Assembly: GCF_001440475.1 (NCBI RefSeq)
Contig: NZ_LLYB01000059.1
Location: 3,619-61,044, forward strand
Direction of reading: 5' to 3'
DNA from: Bradyrhizobium lablabi
GTDB lineage: Bacteria > Pseudomonadota > Alphaproteobacteria > Rhizobiales > Xanthobacteraceae
Length of the DNA: 57,426 nucleotides
Below the pieces are notes generated by a model, which saw nothing but the letters and a program-made list of their open reading frames with translations, was not told where the DNA came from and made no database searches. The position numbers were made by a program, and so were the translations under genes. Positions within the stretch are counted from its first letter, which is position 1. The number at the start of each line of letters is the position of its first letter. Shown here piece after piece: positions 44,743 to 54,126 of the stretch.

Positions 44743-45162
44743 ATGAGCTACGATCATGTTTCTTCAGTGGTTCGCGAAACCGGAACGCTGACCGAGATGT
44801 TGGATCAAGGAGCGCGCCACGCATTGGTGGTCAGGTTGCTCGAAAGGCTCAGTGTTGATGTTACCGGTGATGCACCGTGGGACAGTGAGGCTGCACCCAA
44901 ATGCAGGCTGAAATCGAACGGTTGGGAGCTAATTCCCCGATTCGTTGGGAAAAAGACTTGCTTACTATTCTTGGGAGGCGCGCACGCAATTTGGAGATTC
45001 CAGTGCGGTTCCGATCTGCTCCGAGTGTTGAGCGAGTGTCCTCCGATAGAGTTCTATGTGTGTGACGAAAGCGCCAGTTATTTGTTGTGCAGCAATCACC
45101 ATGATTTCGTTATTGGTTGGGGCGCAGCTTCGGCATGGGTGCAGCAATTAGATAGGACGTAG
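44743..45162 (+). CDS. hypothetical protein, lower GC than its neighbours
   Basis: 139 residues with no family that I can name securely. Visible features: LFLGGAHAIWRFQCGSDLLR, then EFYVCDESASYLLCSNHHDF and GWGAASAWVQQL at the C-terminus, without signal peptide or membrane helices. The codon use and base composition are clearly lower in GC than flanking genes, estimated near 50 percent by eye. It sits alone between the wbpE-like gene and a convergent CoA-ligase gene. It may be a recently acquired small protein such as an immunity protein; that is a guess. Confidence 0.55.
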   Translation: MSYDHVSSVVRETGTLTEMLDQGARHALVVRLLERLSVDVTGDAPWDSEAAPKCRLKSNGWELIPRFVGKKTCLLFLGGAHAIWRFQCGSDLLRVLSECPPIEFYVCDESASYLLCSNHHDFVIGWGAASAWVQQLDRT

Positions 45163-45175
45163 TCGCGTCGATAGT

Positions 45176-46405
45176 TCACGAAGTGCGCTCGTCTGATATC
45201 GCCTTGCCGTCGTTCGGCAGCGAGCCTGAAGCAACAAGTTCGACTTTGCCGCCGAGCTTGGTTACCGCGCGCAGCGTTGCCGTGAGTTCGTCCTGAAGAC
45301 TTGCGGCAACCGAAGCCGTCTCCGCCTTTAGCGTCATCAAATCGCTCTCGCCGGATCGCGTGACCACGAGGCGCAGCCGTCCGAGCTCGGGGTGGCGCTT
45401 GCCGATCTCGGCGATCTGTTCGGGGCGGACGAACATGCCTTTGACCTTGGTGGTCTGATCGGCGCGGCCCATCCAGCCCTTGATGCGCATGTTGGTGCGC
45501 CCGCACGGGCTCGTCCCCGGCAATGTTGCCGTGAGGTCTCCGATTGCGAGGCGGATCCAGGGATGCTGCGGGTCAAGTGAGGTGACGACGATCTCGCCGA
45601 CGTCGCCGGGCGCGACGGGATCGCCGGTGCCGGGACGCACGATTTCCATGATCAGATCTTCGTTGACCACCATGCCTTCGCGCGCCGGCGTCTCGAACGC
45701 TATCAGGCCGAGGTCGGCGGTGCCGAATGCCTGATAGGCATCGATGCCGCGCGACTTCATTTCGTCCTGCAGCGATTTCGGAAACGCCGCGCCGGATACC
45801 AGTGCGCGCTTGATCGAGGAGACGTCGCGTCCGGCTGACGCAGCGGCGTCGAGCAATATTTTCAGGAAATCGGGCGTGCCGCTATAGCCGACCGGTCGAT
45901 AGGCTTCGATCAACTCGAACTGCTGCTCGGCATTGCCGGGGCCGGCTGGAATCACCGCGCAGCCCAATGCCCGCGCCGAGGCGTCGAAAATGAAGCCACC
46001 CGGCGTCAGATGGTAGCTGAAGGTGTTGAGCACCACGTCGCCGGGTCGGAAGCCTGCCGCGAACAGCGCCCGTGCGCCGCGCCATGGGTCGGTGTGAACA
46101 GGTTCGGGTTCGAAGATCGGCCCCGGCGAGGTAAACAGCCGTCCGAACGACCCCAGAGGTCCCGCGACGAGCCCGCCGAAGGGCGGCGCGGCCTTGTGCA
46201 GGGCAGGGAGTTCCGCCTTGCGCAGCACCGGCAGGCGCGCCAGCGCGGCCCGGCTGATCACGGCGGCGGGATCGATGCCTTGCAATCGCTCGGCATAGGC
46301 CGGTGCGGCCAGCGCCTTGCGCAGGACATCCGGCAGGCGTGAGAACAACTCGGCCTCGCGTTGGGCCGGCTCGCGCGTTTCGAGGGCGTCGTAGTGGTCG
46401 GTCAT
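45176..46405 (-). CDS. PaaK-like AMP-forming CoA ligase
   Basis: 409 residues, the size of phenylacetate-CoA ligases. Segments such as FGRLFTSPGPIFEPEP (N-terminal nucleotide loop), VLNTFSYHLTPGGFIFDASA, GYSGTPDFLKILLD, ALVSGAAFPKSLQDEM, YQAFGTADLGLIAFE and KGWMGRADQTTKVKGMFVRP match the PaaK subgroup of the ANL superfamily. It activates an aromatic or other carboxylic acid with ATP and CoA. Convergent with the orphan gene at 44743 and divergent from the AGE-family gene at 46495. Linked to a Liv-type importer and another acyl ligase nearby, so a catabolic role is likely. Confidence 0.82.
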   Translation of the reverse strand: MTDHYDALETREPAQREAELFSRLPDVLRKALAAPAYAERLQGIDPAAVISRAALARLPVLRKAELPALHKAAPPFGGLVAGPLGSFGRLFTSPGPIFEPEPVHTDPWRGARALFAAGFRPGDVVLNTFSYHLTPGGFIFDASARALGCAVIPAGPGNAEQQFELIEAYRPVGYSGTPDFLKILLDAAASAGRDVSSIKRALVSGAAFPKSLQDEMKSRGIDAYQAFGTADLGLIAFETPAREGMVVNEDLIMEIVRPGTGDPVAPGDVGEIVVTSLDPQHPWIRLAIGDLTATLPGTSPCGRTNMRIKGWMGRADQTTKVKGMFVRPEQIAEIGKRHPELGRLRLVVTRSGESDLMTLKAETASVAASLQDELTATLRAVTKLGGKVELVASGSLPNDGKAISDERTS

Positions 46406-46494
46406 GACGGATGCCTTAGATTTACATCGATTGCGTGCCGCCTCTGACGTGCTATCAGACGGCTACTACCGGTGTTGATGTTCCAGGGAACGCA

Positions 46495-47655
46495 ATGGCT
46501 GAAAGAGATACCGCTGTGGCGGCAGATGCGCTGGATTCGGCCGATATCGTCGCGCGGCTGAAGCTTCGCATGATCGAGCATTGCCTGCCGCTGTGGTCGA
46601 GCGAAGGCTGGGACGGCAGAGCGGGCGGCTTTATCGATCGGCTCCACGCCGACGGGCGCGCCGATCCATTGGCGCCGCGGCGGGTTTTCGTGCAGGCGCG
46701 CCAGATCTATTGCTATGCCAAGGCGGCGCAGATGGGCTGGTATCCGGAAGGCCGCGCGGTCGCGCTGAAGGGGCTGGAGCACCTTCTGGCGAAGGCGAAA
46801 GCACCCGACGGCAAGCCCGGCTTTGTGCACAGGCTGAAGCCTGACGGCACGGTGCTGGACCCCTTGCGCGATTCCTACGACCACGCCTTTATCCTGCTGG
46901 CGCTTGCCACCGCCTATGGTCTCGATCGCGATGCGCAGATCCGCGCCGAGATCGATGCGCTGTGCCGCTTCATCGAGACGGAGTTGCGCTCGCCGCATGG
47001 CGGGGTTCACGAGGGACTGCCGGTATCGATGCCGCGGCGGCAGAACCCGCAGATGCACCTGTTCGAGGCGATGATCGCCGCGTTCGACGCGACGCACGAC
47101 CTCGTGTTCCAGAACCGGGCCGGGAGTTTCTTCAGCCTGTTTCTGGCCAATCTCTACGACAAGCAGCGGCAGGTGCTGGGCGAATATTTCGAGGAGGACT
47201 GGTCGAAAATCGAGCCGGTCAGCGTCGAGCCCGGGCATCAGGCGGAATGGGCCTGGCTGCTGAAGGGTTTTGAACGCATCACGGGCTGCCCCACGGGGCG
47301 CTACCGCGGCGAGTTGCTGGCATCGGCGCTGCGTTATCGCGACGAGGCGACCGGTTGTCTCGTCGACGAGGGCGACGCCAATGGCAAGATCAGGCGGCAT
47401 ACGCGGCGGCTGTGGCCGCAGACCGAAATCGCCAAGGCGTGGATCGCGCAGGCCGAAGCCGGCGAGGCGGGCGCGGCCGATGAAGCGCGCGCGGCGCTGG
47501 CGCGGCTCGAACGGCATTATCTCAGCCACCCTGTCGCCGGCGGCTGGTACGACCAGTTCGACCGCGACGGCAATTCGCTGGTTGCTACGATCCCGGCGTC
47601 CTCGTTCTATCACGTGCTTTGTGCGGTCGCGGAAGCGGAGCAGGTGATCGGCTAG
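46495..47655 (+). CDS. AGE-family sugar 2-epimerase / mannose-6-phosphate isomerase-like
   Basis: 386 residues from the ATG at 46495 with AGGGAA 7 bases upstream. The (alpha/alpha)6 barrel family of N-acylglucosamine 2-epimerases is recognised by R69 in VQARQIYCYA, H130 in SYDHAFILLALA, H188 in NPQMHLFEAMI and H248 in EPGHQAEWAWLL, the expected active-site set. The family interconverts mannose, glucose, fructose or their N-acyl forms. A role in the polysaccharide precursors is possible, but it stands apart from those operons. Ends 15 bp before livF on the other strand. Confidence 0.85.
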   Translation: MAERDTAVAADALDSADIVARLKLRMIEHCLPLWSSEGWDGRAGGFIDRLHADGRADPLAPRRVFVQARQIYCYAKAAQMGWYPEGRAVALKGLEHLLAKAKAPDGKPGFVHRLKPDGTVLDPLRDSYDHAFILLALATAYGLDRDAQIRAEIDALCRFIETELRSPHGGVHEGLPVSMPRRQNPQMHLFEAMIAAFDATHDLVFQNRAGSFFSLFLANLYDKQRQVLGEYFEEDWSKIEPVSVEPGHQAEWAWLLKGFERITGCPTGRYRGELLASALRYRDEATGCLVDEGDANGKIRRHTRRLWPQTEIAKAWIAQAEAGEAGAADEARAALARLERHYLSHPVAGGWYDQFDRDGNSLVATIPASSFYHVLCAVAEAEQVIG

Positions 47656-47669
47656 CTGATGGATGGCGC

Positions 47670-48509
47670 TCACAGCCACCGCTTTCGCCGCTTGAAGCTC
47701 TTCAGGTTCTTGAAGCTCTTGCGCTGGTCGCCGGCGCCGCCGAGATAGAATTCCTTGACGTCCTCGTTGTCGCGCAATTCGTCGGCCGTGCCGTCGAGCA
47801 CCACCTTGCCCTGTTCCATGATGTAGCCGTGGCTCGCGACCGATAGCGCTGCGCGTGCATTCTGCTCCACCAGCAGGATGGTGACGCCGAGATCGCGGTT
47901 GATCTCCTTGATGATGGAAAACACTTCCTTGACCAGGAGCGGGGAGAGGCCCATCGACGGCTCGTCCATCAGGATCATTTTCGGGCGCGCCATCAGCGCG
48001 CGGCCGATCGCCAGCATCTGCTGTTCGCCGCCGGAGAGGTAGCCGGCAAGACCGGTGCGCTCCTTCAGCCGCGGGAAATATCTGAACACCATGTCGATGT
48101 CGTCGGCGACCTCGTTGTCGGTACGGGTGAAGGCGCCGAGCTTGAGATTTTCGATCGACGTCATGTCCGCGATGATGCGGCGTCCCTCCATCACCTGGAA
48201 GATGCCGCGGCGGACGATCTTGTCGGGATCGATGCCGTTGATGCGCTCGCCGTCGAAGACGATCTCGCCGCGGATCACTTCGCCGTCCTCGGTCTTGAGC
48301 AGGCCCGAGATCGCCTTCAGCGTCGTCGACTTGCCGGCGCCGTTGGCGCCGAGCAGCGCCACGATCGCGCCCTTCGGCACTTCGAGGCTGAGCCCCCGCA
48401 GCACCAGGATGACCTTGTCGTAGACCACCTCGATGTTGCGGACGCTGAGGAGCGGGACGGTTTGCACGGTGGTTTTCGCGGGACGATTGAGTTCGGTTGC
48501 TTCAGTCAT
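47670..48509 (-). CDS. livF: branched-chain amino acid-type ABC transporter ATP-binding protein LivF
   Basis: 279 residues. Walker A GANGAGKSTT, signature LSGGEQQMLAIGRALM, Walker B KMILMDEPSMGLSP, and the H-loop region follow in order. It has an ABC fold with a slightly longer basic tail (KSFKNLKSFKRRKRWL). Part of a hydrophobic amino acid transporter-type importer with the genes to the right, all on the same strand. Separated from the substrate-binding gene by a repeat element, so it may be transcribed from the same promoter with the repeat in the transcript. Confidence 0.92.
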   Translation of the reverse strand: MTEATELNRPAKTTVQTVPLLSVRNIEVVYDKVILVLRGLSLEVPKGAIVALLGANGAGKSTTLKAISGLLKTEDGEVIRGEIVFDGERINGIDPDKIVRRGIFQVMEGRRIIADMTSIENLKLGAFTRTDNEVADDIDMVFRYFPRLKERTGLAGYLSGGEQQMLAIGRALMARPKMILMDEPSMGLSPLLVKEVFSIIKEINRDLGVTILLVEQNARAALSVASHGYIMEQGKVVLDGTADELRDNEDVKEFYLGGAGDQRKSFKNLKSFKRRKRWL

Positions 48510-48526
48510 GTCCGATCACCTCTTGC

Positions 48527-48627
48527 CGTCATCACCCGCGAAATGCGGGTGATCCAGTATTCCAGAGGCGCCTGTGCTCAATCGAGAAGCCGCGGCGTAC
48601 TGGATCCCCGCTTTCGCGGGGATGACG
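48527..48627. repeat. palindromic intergenic repeat, Bradyrhizobium type
   Basis: Left arm 48527-48559 (CGTCATCACCCGCG then a hairpin to GGTGATCCAGTA) and right arm 48598-48627 (TACTGGATCCCCGC to GATGACG) are imperfect inverted copies. They lie between livF and the substrate-binding gene. The overall sequence is of the kind repeated many times in bradyrhizobial genomes; I recognise it by pattern only. Confidence 0.75.
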
Positions 48628-48663
48628 GGGAGTGTTGGGGTTGCCCGGAGGCAACCCATGAAA

Positions 48664-49950
48664 TTACCAGCCGAGCCAATCGGGTTTGCGCGGCAGGTCG
48701 ATCGTCTTCACCTTTTCCATCTTGATGCCGCCGTTCTTGACGAGATCGTTGAGCGGGGCGTCGGTCGCGCCGGCGACCTTCATGCGATAGAGATCGACCT
48801 TGAGCGTGCCGCGGTGATCGGTCTCGGTGAAGGTCGAGGGGTTGCAGATGCCTTCGCCGCCGGCGGGCACCCAATCCTTCTTCTGGTAGAAGCCCTTCTT
48901 GACGTTCTCGCCGGTGGCGCCGCCGTTCTTGGCGGCCCATTCGACGGCTTCCTTCATGTAGAGCGCGGTGCAGACGCCGGCGATGTAATGCACGGGACGG
49001 TAGGCTGTGCCGGCCGTATCGGACATCTTGGAGATTTCCGTAAAGGTCTTCATGCCGGGCGCATTGCCACCCCATGCCACCGCGGTGCGCAGCGGGAACA
49101 CCACGCCGTCAGCGGCTGCGCCGGCGGCCTTGGCGGCGTTCTCGTCCATGCCCCAGACATTGCCGAGGAACTGCACGTCGACGCCGGCGGCCTTGCAGGC
49201 GTTGAGCACGGAGATGTTCGAGCCGGCGGTATTGCCGAGATAGGCGTAGTTGGCGCCCGAGCTCTTCAGCGTCAGGCACTGCGCGCTGTAGTCGCCGGGC
49301 GTCAATGCGAACACGATCGGAGGCAGGGTCTCGAAGCCGAGTTCGGCGGCAATCGCTTCACCGGCCGCCTTCGGCGCGTTCGGATAGGGGTGGTTGGCAC
49401 CCATATGGACGTATTTCGGCTTGCCAGGCTTGCCCTTGGTCTTCCAGTCCTCGGCTGCCCAGGTCAGCATGCCGCGAAGCGCGTCCGAATAGCTCGGGCC
49501 ATAGAAGAAGTTGTAGGGCGCGGGCTTGGCCTTGCCGCCGGCGCCGGTCGGATCGGAGAGCGCCGCGGCGTAAGATGCCGAAATATCGGGGATCTTGTCC
49601 TGGGCCAGGAATCCCGTCAGCGCCTCGGTGTCGGCGGTGCCCCAGCCGAGAATGGCGGAGACCTTGTCGGCGCCCGACCATTTCTTGTACTGGGCGATGG
49701 CGCGCGGCACCTGGTAACCGTAATCGACGGTGTCGACATTGACCTTGGCGCCGCCGATGCCGCCGTTCTTGTTGATCCAGGCATACGTGTCCGCGACACC
49801 CTGTCCGAACGGCGTTCCGACGTCCGAAGTGGGCCCCGAATAGTCGGTGAGGTGCCCCAGCGCAATCGGCGCCTGGGCCGATGCCGCGGTAGAACCCACC
49901 AGCAAAGCGAGCGAGGCTGTGCTCAATAGAGTCTTCATCGTCATGGACAT
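48664..49950 (-). CDS. Liv-type periplasmic substrate-binding protein
   Basis: 428 residues. The N-terminus MSMTMKTLLSTASLALLVGS followed by TAASAQA gives a Sec signal peptide with cleavage near residue 25. The mature protein begins IALGHLTDYSGPTSDVGTPF, characteristic of peripla_BP_6 receptors, and continues VNVDTVDYGYQVPRAIAQYK and GWGTADTEALTGFLAQDKIP. It delivers an unknown ligand to LivHM. Association with acyl-CoA ligases suggests a carboxylic or aromatic acid rather than an amino acid. Confidence 0.9.
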   Translation of the reverse strand: MSMTMKTLLSTASLALLVGSTAASAQAPIALGHLTDYSGPTSDVGTPFGQGVADTYAWINKNGGIGGAKVNVDTVDYGYQVPRAIAQYKKWSGADKVSAILGWGTADTEALTGFLAQDKIPDISASYAAALSDPTGAGGKAKPAPYNFFYGPSYSDALRGMLTWAAEDWKTKGKPGKPKYVHMGANHPYPNAPKAAGEAIAAELGFETLPPIVFALTPGDYSAQCLTLKSSGANYAYLGNTAGSNISVLNACKAAGVDVQFLGNVWGMDENAAKAAGAAADGVVFPLRTAVAWGGNAPGMKTFTEISKMSDTAGTAYRPVHYIAGVCTALYMKEAVEWAAKNGGATGENVKKGFYQKKDWVPAGGEGICNPSTFTETDHRGTLKVDLYRMKVAGATDAPLNDLVKNGGIKMEKVKTIDLPRKPDWLGW

Positions 49951-50001
49951 AGTCCTCCAGTTGCTTCTCGAGGTCTTCTCGTTGTTGGTCCCGTTCCGAC
50001 C

Positions 50002-51075
50002 TCAATGCGAGAACGGGTAGAGTTTCCAGTATGCCTTGATCTGCCGCCATCGATGCGCCAATCCATCCGGCTCGAACACCAGAAAGACGATGATGATCAC
50101 GCCGATGGCCATTTCGCGCAGGAAGGCGATGTTGTTCTTCAGTCCAAGGAATTGATCGATCGGGCTGTCGCGCAGCGCGACGCTCAGCCATTCCATCGAT
50201 TCCGGCAGCAGCACCATGAAGGCCGTGCCCATCAGCGTGCCCATGATCGACCCGAGTCCGCCGATGATGATCATCGCGAGGAAGATGATCGAGCGATCGA
50301 TGCCGAAACCTTCGTTGGAGACCACCTGATTGTAATGCGCATAGAGCGCGCCGCCGACGCCGGCAAAGAAGGCGGCGAGGCCGAACGACAGCGTCCGGTA
50401 TTTTGTCAGGTTGATGCCCATGATCTCGGCGGACAGATAATGGTCGCGCACCGCGACCAGCGCACGCCCGTCGCGCGAACGGATCAGGTTCGTCACCAGG
50501 AGATAGCAGACCACGACATAGGCCAGCACGACGTAGAAGTACTGCTTGTCGCCGCGCAGCATGTAGCCGAAGATCGAGAACGGCTCGGCGCTGGCGGGTA
50601 CGCTGCCGCCGGTGAACCATTCGGCGCGTGCAAAGAAGTCGAGCAGGATGTACTGCGCGGCCAGCGTCGCGATTGCGAGATAAAGCCCCTTCAGCCGCGC
50701 GGCGGGCAGGCCGAAGATCAGGCCGACGGCTGCAGTGACGACGCCCGCGAGCGGAATGCAGAAGAAGACGGGTATGCCGAACCGGTTCGAGAGATAGGCC
50801 GACGTGAACGCGCCGAAGCCGAAGAAGGCGGCGTGGCCGATCGAGATCTGGCCGGTGAAGCCGACGACGATGTTGAGCCCGAGCGCGGCGATGCCGAAGA
50901 TGCCGATCTGGATCAGCAGGCTGAGGACGTAAGCGCTGACGACATGGGGCGCAAAGCAGATCAGGACGATGCCAAGGATCATCGCGTTGCGGCTGGTCGT
51001 GGTCGGAAACACGGTGGTATCCGCCGCGTAGCTGGTGCGGAAATCGCCGGCGGGAATGAGGGTTTGACCAGCCAT
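50002..51075 (-). CDS. livM: Liv-type ABC transporter permease LivM
   Basis: 357 residues from the ATG at 51075 (MAGQTLIPAGDFRTS); the longer frame to 51819 runs through the wrong frame of livH and is rejected. At least eight hydrophobic segments, with the LivM hallmarks LGLNIVVGFTGQISIGHAAF and RSRDGRALVAVRDHYLSAEI. Ends with WRQIKAYWKLYPFSH. Directly follows livH, 2 bp apart, as a two-permease pair. Confidence 0.92.
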   Translation of the reverse strand: MAGQTLIPAGDFRTSYAADTTVFPTTTSRNAMILGIVLICFAPHVVSAYVLSLLIQIGIFGIAALGLNIVVGFTGQISIGHAAFFGFGAFTSAYLSNRFGIPVFFCIPLAGVVTAAVGLIFGLPAARLKGLYLAIATLAAQYILLDFFARAEWFTGGSVPASAEPFSIFGYMLRGDKQYFYVVLAYVVVCYLLVTNLIRSRDGRALVAVRDHYLSAEIMGINLTKYRTLSFGLAAFFAGVGGALYAHYNQVVSNEGFGIDRSIIFLAMIIIGGLGSIMGTLMGTAFMVLLPESMEWLSVALRDSPIDQFLGLKNNIAFLREMAIGVIIIVFLVFEPDGLAHRWRQIKAYWKLYPFSH

Positions 51076-51077
51076 AA

Positions 51078-51971
51078 TTACACCCGCTCGATGTCTTTGG
51101 TGCCGAACAGGCCGTACGGCTTGATCATGAGAATAATGATCAGCGCATAGAACGGTGCGATCTCGTAGAGATTGCCCCAGTGCAGATATTCGCTGTCGAG
51201 AAAGTGCGCGACGTTTTCCAATAGCCCGATGATGATGCCACCGAGCACCGCGCCGCCGACACTGTCGAGGCCGCCGAGGATCGCGGCCGGAAACACCTTC
51301 ACGCCATAGGCGGAGAGGCCGGCCGAGACGCCGTTGACGACGGCGACGACCACGCCCGCGACGGCGGAGACGGTGGCCGAGATCGCCCAGGCCATCGCGA
51401 ACACGCTTTTGACGGAAATGCCGAGCGATTGCGCGACCTGTTGGTTGAAGGCGGTGGCGCGCATCGCGAGACCGTATTTGGAGAGGCGAAAGAACCACGC
51501 CATGCCCACCATCATCGCCACCGAGACCGCAAGGCTCATCAGATAGACGGTCTGCACCTGCAATCCGAGGATATTGATGTTCTGAGTCTGGAAGATGCGC
51601 GGGAACGGCTGCAGATTGACGCCGAACATCCACTTCATCAGCGCTGAAAACACCGTCGACAGCGCGATCGTCACCATGATCACGGAAATGATCGGCTCGC
51701 CGATCATCGGCCGCAGGATGACGATCTGGATGGCTATGCCGAACAGGAACATGAACACCAGCGTGATCGGCATGCCCAGATAGAACGGCACCTGATATTT
51801 GGTGAGCAGCCACCAGCACACCCAGGCGCCGACCAGCAGCAGTTCGCCTTGCGCGAAGTTCACGACCTGGGTTGCCTTGTAGATCAGCACGAACGACATC
51901 GCGACCACGCCGTAGAGCGTGCCGACCACGAGGCCGTTGACCAGGAGCTGGATCAGGAGCTGGGTGTTCAT
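51078..51971 (-). CDS. livH: Liv-type ABC transporter permease LivH
   Basis: 297 residues, all membrane helices. N-terminus MNTQLLIQLLVNGLVVGTLY followed by VAMSFVLIYKATQVVNFAQG is the LivH signature; RATAFNQQVAQSLGISVKSV is the EAA-like coupling loop. Between livM (downstream) and the acyl-CoA ligase (upstream, across a 214 bp gap with a palindromic repeat). Confidence 0.92.
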   Translation of the reverse strand: MNTQLLIQLLVNGLVVGTLYGVVAMSFVLIYKATQVVNFAQGELLLVGAWVCWWLLTKYQVPFYLGMPITLVFMFLFGIAIQIVILRPMIGEPIISVIMVTIALSTVFSALMKWMFGVNLQPFPRIFQTQNINILGLQVQTVYLMSLAVSVAMMVGMAWFFRLSKYGLAMRATAFNQQVAQSLGISVKSVFAMAWAISATVSAVAGVVVAVVNGVSAGLSAYGVKVFPAAILGGLDSVGGAVLGGIIIGLLENVAHFLDSEYLHWGNLYEIAPFYALIIILMIKPYGLFGTKDIERV

Positions 51972-52004
51972 GCGTTACAACGGGCGTGAGTTGCGGGGTT
52001 CTTT

Positions 52005-52150
52005 CCCTCTCCCCTTGTGGGAGAGGGTGGCTTCGCGAAGCGAAGACGGGTGAGGGGTTGTCTCCGCATGCGCAATTGTGGAGAGAGACCCCTCACCAAA
52101 GTGAGTTCGTGACGACCGGTGGTGTAGCCCTCTCCCACAAGGGGAGAGGG
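52005..52150. repeat. intergenic repeat with a 23-bp perfect inverted repeat
   Basis: Arms 52005-52027 and 52128-52150 are exact reverse complements (opening CCCTCTCCCC on the left). A nested inner pair, TGAGGGGT at 52051-52058 and ACCCCTCA at 52088-52095, would fold into an extended structure. It lies in the gap between livH and the acyl-CoA ligase and looks like a dispersed genomic repeat rather than a terminator, as no T run follows. Confidence 0.85.
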
Positions 52151-52185
52151 CGCATCAACTGGCACCGCGCAGTGTTGTTGCGCCA

Positions 52186-54126
52186 TCATTCCGCGGCCTC
52201 CGCTATCGGCACAGGTCCGCCGAGATCGACCACCCGGAGCGTGGTGCGGATGCGCTGGGTGGTGCCGTCCTGGAAGCGGATCACGGTGTCGACCGGGATG
52301 TCGTGCTTGCCGGCATAGATCGCGTCGATGATATCTGCGTATTTCTCGTTGATGACGCTGCGGCGGACCTTTCGGGTGCGCGTCAGCTCGCCGTCATCGG
52401 CGTCGAGCTCCTTGTAGAGCAGCAGGAAGCGGGAGATGCGCTGCGCCGGCGGCAGCGTCGCGTTGACGCTCTCGACCTCCTTGCGCAATAGCGCATAGAC
52501 TTCGGGGCGCGAGGAGAGGTCGGTATAGGTCGTGAACGAGATGCGGTTCTTCTCCGCCCATTTCGAGATGATCGAGTAACGGATGCAGATCATCGCCGCC
52601 AGTGTGTCGCGGCCGGCGCCGAGCACGACGGCCTCGGCGATGTAGGGCGAGAATTTCAGCTTGTTCTCGAGATATTGCGGCGAAAAGCGCTCGCCGCGCG
52701 AAGTCTCGGCGAGATCCTTGATGCGGTCGATGATGACGAGCTGCCTGTCGCGGTTGTAATAGCCGGCGTCGCCGGAGTGCATCCAGCCGTCCTTGATGTC
52801 GGCAACGGAGGCCTCGGGATTTTTGTAGTAGCCCAGGAACATGTTGGGGTGGCGCACGACGATTTCGCCGACGCCGTTGACGTCTGGGTTGTCGACGCGG
52901 ATTTCGATATCAGAGGCCATCGGCACGCCGGTCGTATCCGGATCGACCTTGCCGGCCGGATGCAGCGTGTAGGCGCCCAACAGCTCGGTCTGGCCGTAGA
53001 GCGTGCGCAGCGGCACGCCCATCGCCTGGAAGAACTTGAAGGTATCCGGTCCGAGCGCCGCGCCCCCGGTTGCGGCCGAGCGAAGCCGCGTGAAGCCGAG
53101 GCGGTCGCGCAGCGCGCGAAACAGCAACTGATTGGCAAATATCGAATGCTTGCCCTGCGCCAGCGCCGAAAGCCCGCTCTTCATGCCGATGTCGAACAGC
53201 TTTTGCTTCAGCGGCGAAGAGTCCATCACGCCGGCACGCACGTCGGCGGCGATTGATTCCCAGAGCCGCGGCGCGAACAGTACGAAGGTCGGCGCGATCT
53301 CGCGGAAATCGTGCATCATGGTCTCGGGCTCTTCGACGAAGTTGACCTTCATCCGGCAGATCAGCCCTTTGCCGAGTGCGTAGACCTGTTCCATGATCCA
53401 GGGCAGCGGCAGCACCGAGACGTATTCATCGTCCGGCCCCTTCGGATCGAACGCCAGATAGGTCGCGCAATGTTTCAGCACGCGTCCCGCCGCCAGCATC
53501 GCCAGCTTGGGATTGGCCGTCGTGCCCGAGGTGGTGCAGAGGATCGCGACATCCTCGCCGCGGGTCTCGTCCACCAGCCGATCGTAAAGACCGGGCTCGC
53601 GCGCGGCGCGGTCGCGGCCCATGGTGGCGAGCTTCTCCGCCTCCATCAGGCGCGGATCGTCGTATTTGCGCATGCCGCGCGGATCGGAATAGACGATGTG
53701 CTTGAGGTTCGGCGCGCGGTCGGCGAGCACGAGCAGCTTGTCGACCTGCTCCTCGTCCTCGGCGAACACCAGTTTGGCTTCGCCGTAGCTGAGCAGGTAG
53801 GCGGCTTCCTCGTCCAGCACGTCGCGGTAAAGGCCAAGGCTCATGGCGCCGATGGCATGCGTTGCGATTTCCGCCGCGACCCAGTCGGGGCGGTTGTCGC
53901 CGATAATGCCGATGACGTCGCCGCGCTTGAGACCCAGCTCGACCAGGCCAAGCGCCAAATCATGTGTGCGGGTCTGGTAGTCGCTCCAGGTGAAGATGCG
54001 CCACAGCCCGAGGTCCTTTTCACGTAGCGCGATCTCGCCGCCGTGCTCTTTGGCGTTGAGGCGCAACAGCTTCGGAAACGTATCGGCCTTGGCGACGCGT
54101 CCGGCGTAATCCATCATGCCGCGCAC
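52186..54126 (-). CDS. long-chain acyl-CoA ligase (AMP-forming)
   Basis: 646 residues, the length of FAA/long-chain types. ILCTTSGTTANPKLAML is the ATP loop, FVLFAPRLWESIAADVRAGV, RTLYGQTELLGAYTLHPAGK and GDAGYYNRDRQLVIIDRIKD are conserved in the long-chain acyl-CoA synthetase branch. It overlaps livG by 13 bp and is in the Liv importer run, so it probably activates the imported ligand. The substrate (fatty or aromatic acid) is not determined by the sequence. Confidence 0.9.
   Translation of the reverse strand: MRGMMDYAGRVAKADTFPKLLRLNAKEHGGEIALREKDLGLWRIFTWSDYQTRTHDLALGLVELGLKRGDVIGIIGDNRPDWVAAEIATHAIGAMSLGLYRDVLDEEAAYLLSYGEAKLVFAEDEEQVDKLLVLADRAPNLKHIVYSDPRGMRKYDDPRLMEAEKLATMGRDRAAREPGLYDRLVDETRGEDVAILCTTSGTTANPKLAMLAAGRVLKHCATYLAFDPKGPDDEYVSVLPLPWIMEQVYALGKGLICRMKVNFVEEPETMMHDFREIAPTFVLFAPRLWESIAADVRAGVMDSSPLKQKLFDIGMKSGLSALAQGKHSIFANQLLFRALRDRLGFTRLRSAATGGAALGPDTFKFFQAMGVPLRTLYGQTELLGAYTLHPAGKVDPDTTGVPMASDIEIRVDNPDVNGVGEIVVRHPNMFLGYYKNPEASVADIKDGWMHSGDAGYYNRDRQLVIIDRIKDLAETSRGERFSPQYLENKLKFSPYIAEAVVLGAGRDTLAAMICIRYSIISKWAEKNRISFTTYTDLSSRPEVYALLRKEVESVNATLPPAQRISRFLLLYKELDADDGELTRTRKVRRSVINEKYADIIDAIYAGKHDIPVDTVIRFQDGTTQRIRTTLRVVDLGGPVPIAEAAE

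Noticed and set aside
51079..51819. upstream extension of the livM frame
   Set aside because: It is another reading frame of livH, which has unmistakable LivH motifs.
48527..52150. insertion sequence or CRISPR array
   Set aside because: The palindromic repeats here are single copies with no transposase and no regular spacers.
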